Assembly: GCA_035375865.1 (NCBI GenBank) | Contig: DAOSQO010000155.1 | Coordinates: 1 to 5,767 of the forward strand | Length of the DNA stretch: 5,767 bases | DNA from: BRH-c25 sp029553855 | Lineage (GTDB): Bacteria; Bacillota; Clostridia; Lutisporales; Lutisporaceae | Reading direction: 5' to 3' | Part shown: positions 5,670 through 5,767 of the stretch, in pieces | How the letters are laid out: every line of letters starts with the position of its first letter | Numbering within the stretch: position 1 is the first letter of the stretch | The notes under the pieces: model-generated | Databases searched by the model: none | The model's input: the letters and a program-made list of their open reading frames with translations, nothing else | What the model was told of the DNA's origin: nothing | Made by a program: the position numbers and the translations under genes

Positions 5670-5767
5670 CGTATTCGGAGTATAATGCGACATAGTTTGT
5701 GAATTACTCCGTCTGTAGGGGAAGTATGTTCTCCTCACCTTCCAAAGCCAGCAAAATCATTGGCGAG
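5670..5767. other. Unassigned window end with ambiguous partial frames
   Basis: No gene can be assigned. On the + strand, ATG 5726 preceded by AGGGGAAG (5717-5724) opens a frame (MFSSPSKASKIIGE) to the edge, rich in C-ending codons unlike the other genes here. On the - strand a frame enters at the edge and ends at TAA (5706-5704) with the protein-like end EENILPLQTE, which would make it convergent with thrS. A 7-bp inverted repeat, CGGAGTA/TACTCCG (5676-5682 and 5705-5711), overlaps the - strand stop. Only sequence beyond the edge can decide between these. Confidence 0.4.

Overview
The window looks like chromosomal DNA from a spore-forming Firmicute of the class Clostridia. The coding DNA is AT-rich, genes carry strong GGAGG-type ribosome binding sites, the tRNA genes encode their CCA ends, a T-box riboswitch precedes thrS, and a YtxC-type sporulation gene is present. 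A relative of the Acetivibrio / Ruminiclostridium group is a guess from overall flavour, not something the sequence proves. Apart from the cut ends, all clear genes lie on the + strand.

Layout: positions 1-586 hold a tRNA cluster. It starts with the 3' part of tRNA-Val(TAC), then a 150-bp spacer with a two-copy 35-bp tandem repeat and four GCGNAGC mini-hairpin heptamers. Tightly packed tRNA-Asp(GTC), tRNA-Phe(GAA), tRNA-Gly(GCC) and tRNA-Cys(GCA) follow, closed by an intrinsic terminator. At 682-1440 is a TTG-initiated 252-aa protein that I place in the DUF6873 / GME-fold family of unknown function. After about 190 bp with no gene comes ytxC (1635-2558), a 307-aa sporulation-associated protein ending in a CxxCxxC cluster. 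The gap 2559-2751 is filled by a 157-bp element with perfect 11-bp terminal inverted repeats enclosing three compact hairpins. Next is a 198-aa DUF445 membrane protein (2752-3348).

A near-consensus sigma-A promoter (TTGACT-17-TATAAT) begins at the base after the DUF445 stop codon and drives a threonine T-box leader. The leader has Stem I with an ACC specifier, the canonical T-box antiterminator, and a strong intrinsic terminator. It controls thrS (3695-5605), a full-length threonyl-tRNA synthetase with TGS, editing, catalytic and anticodon-binding domains. A terminator follows, and the last 100 bp hold only ambiguous open frames.

Functionally the window is mostly translation supply (tRNAs and ThrRS, the latter controlled by uncharged tRNA-Thr) beside sporulation and poorly characterised membrane or soluble proteins. 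ytxC beside thrS resembles the Bacillus subtilis arrangement, here with a DUF445 gene in between. I see no defence, mobile or biosynthetic system. The least explained parts are the two structured non-coding stretches (64-213 and 2564-2720) and the GME-fold protein.
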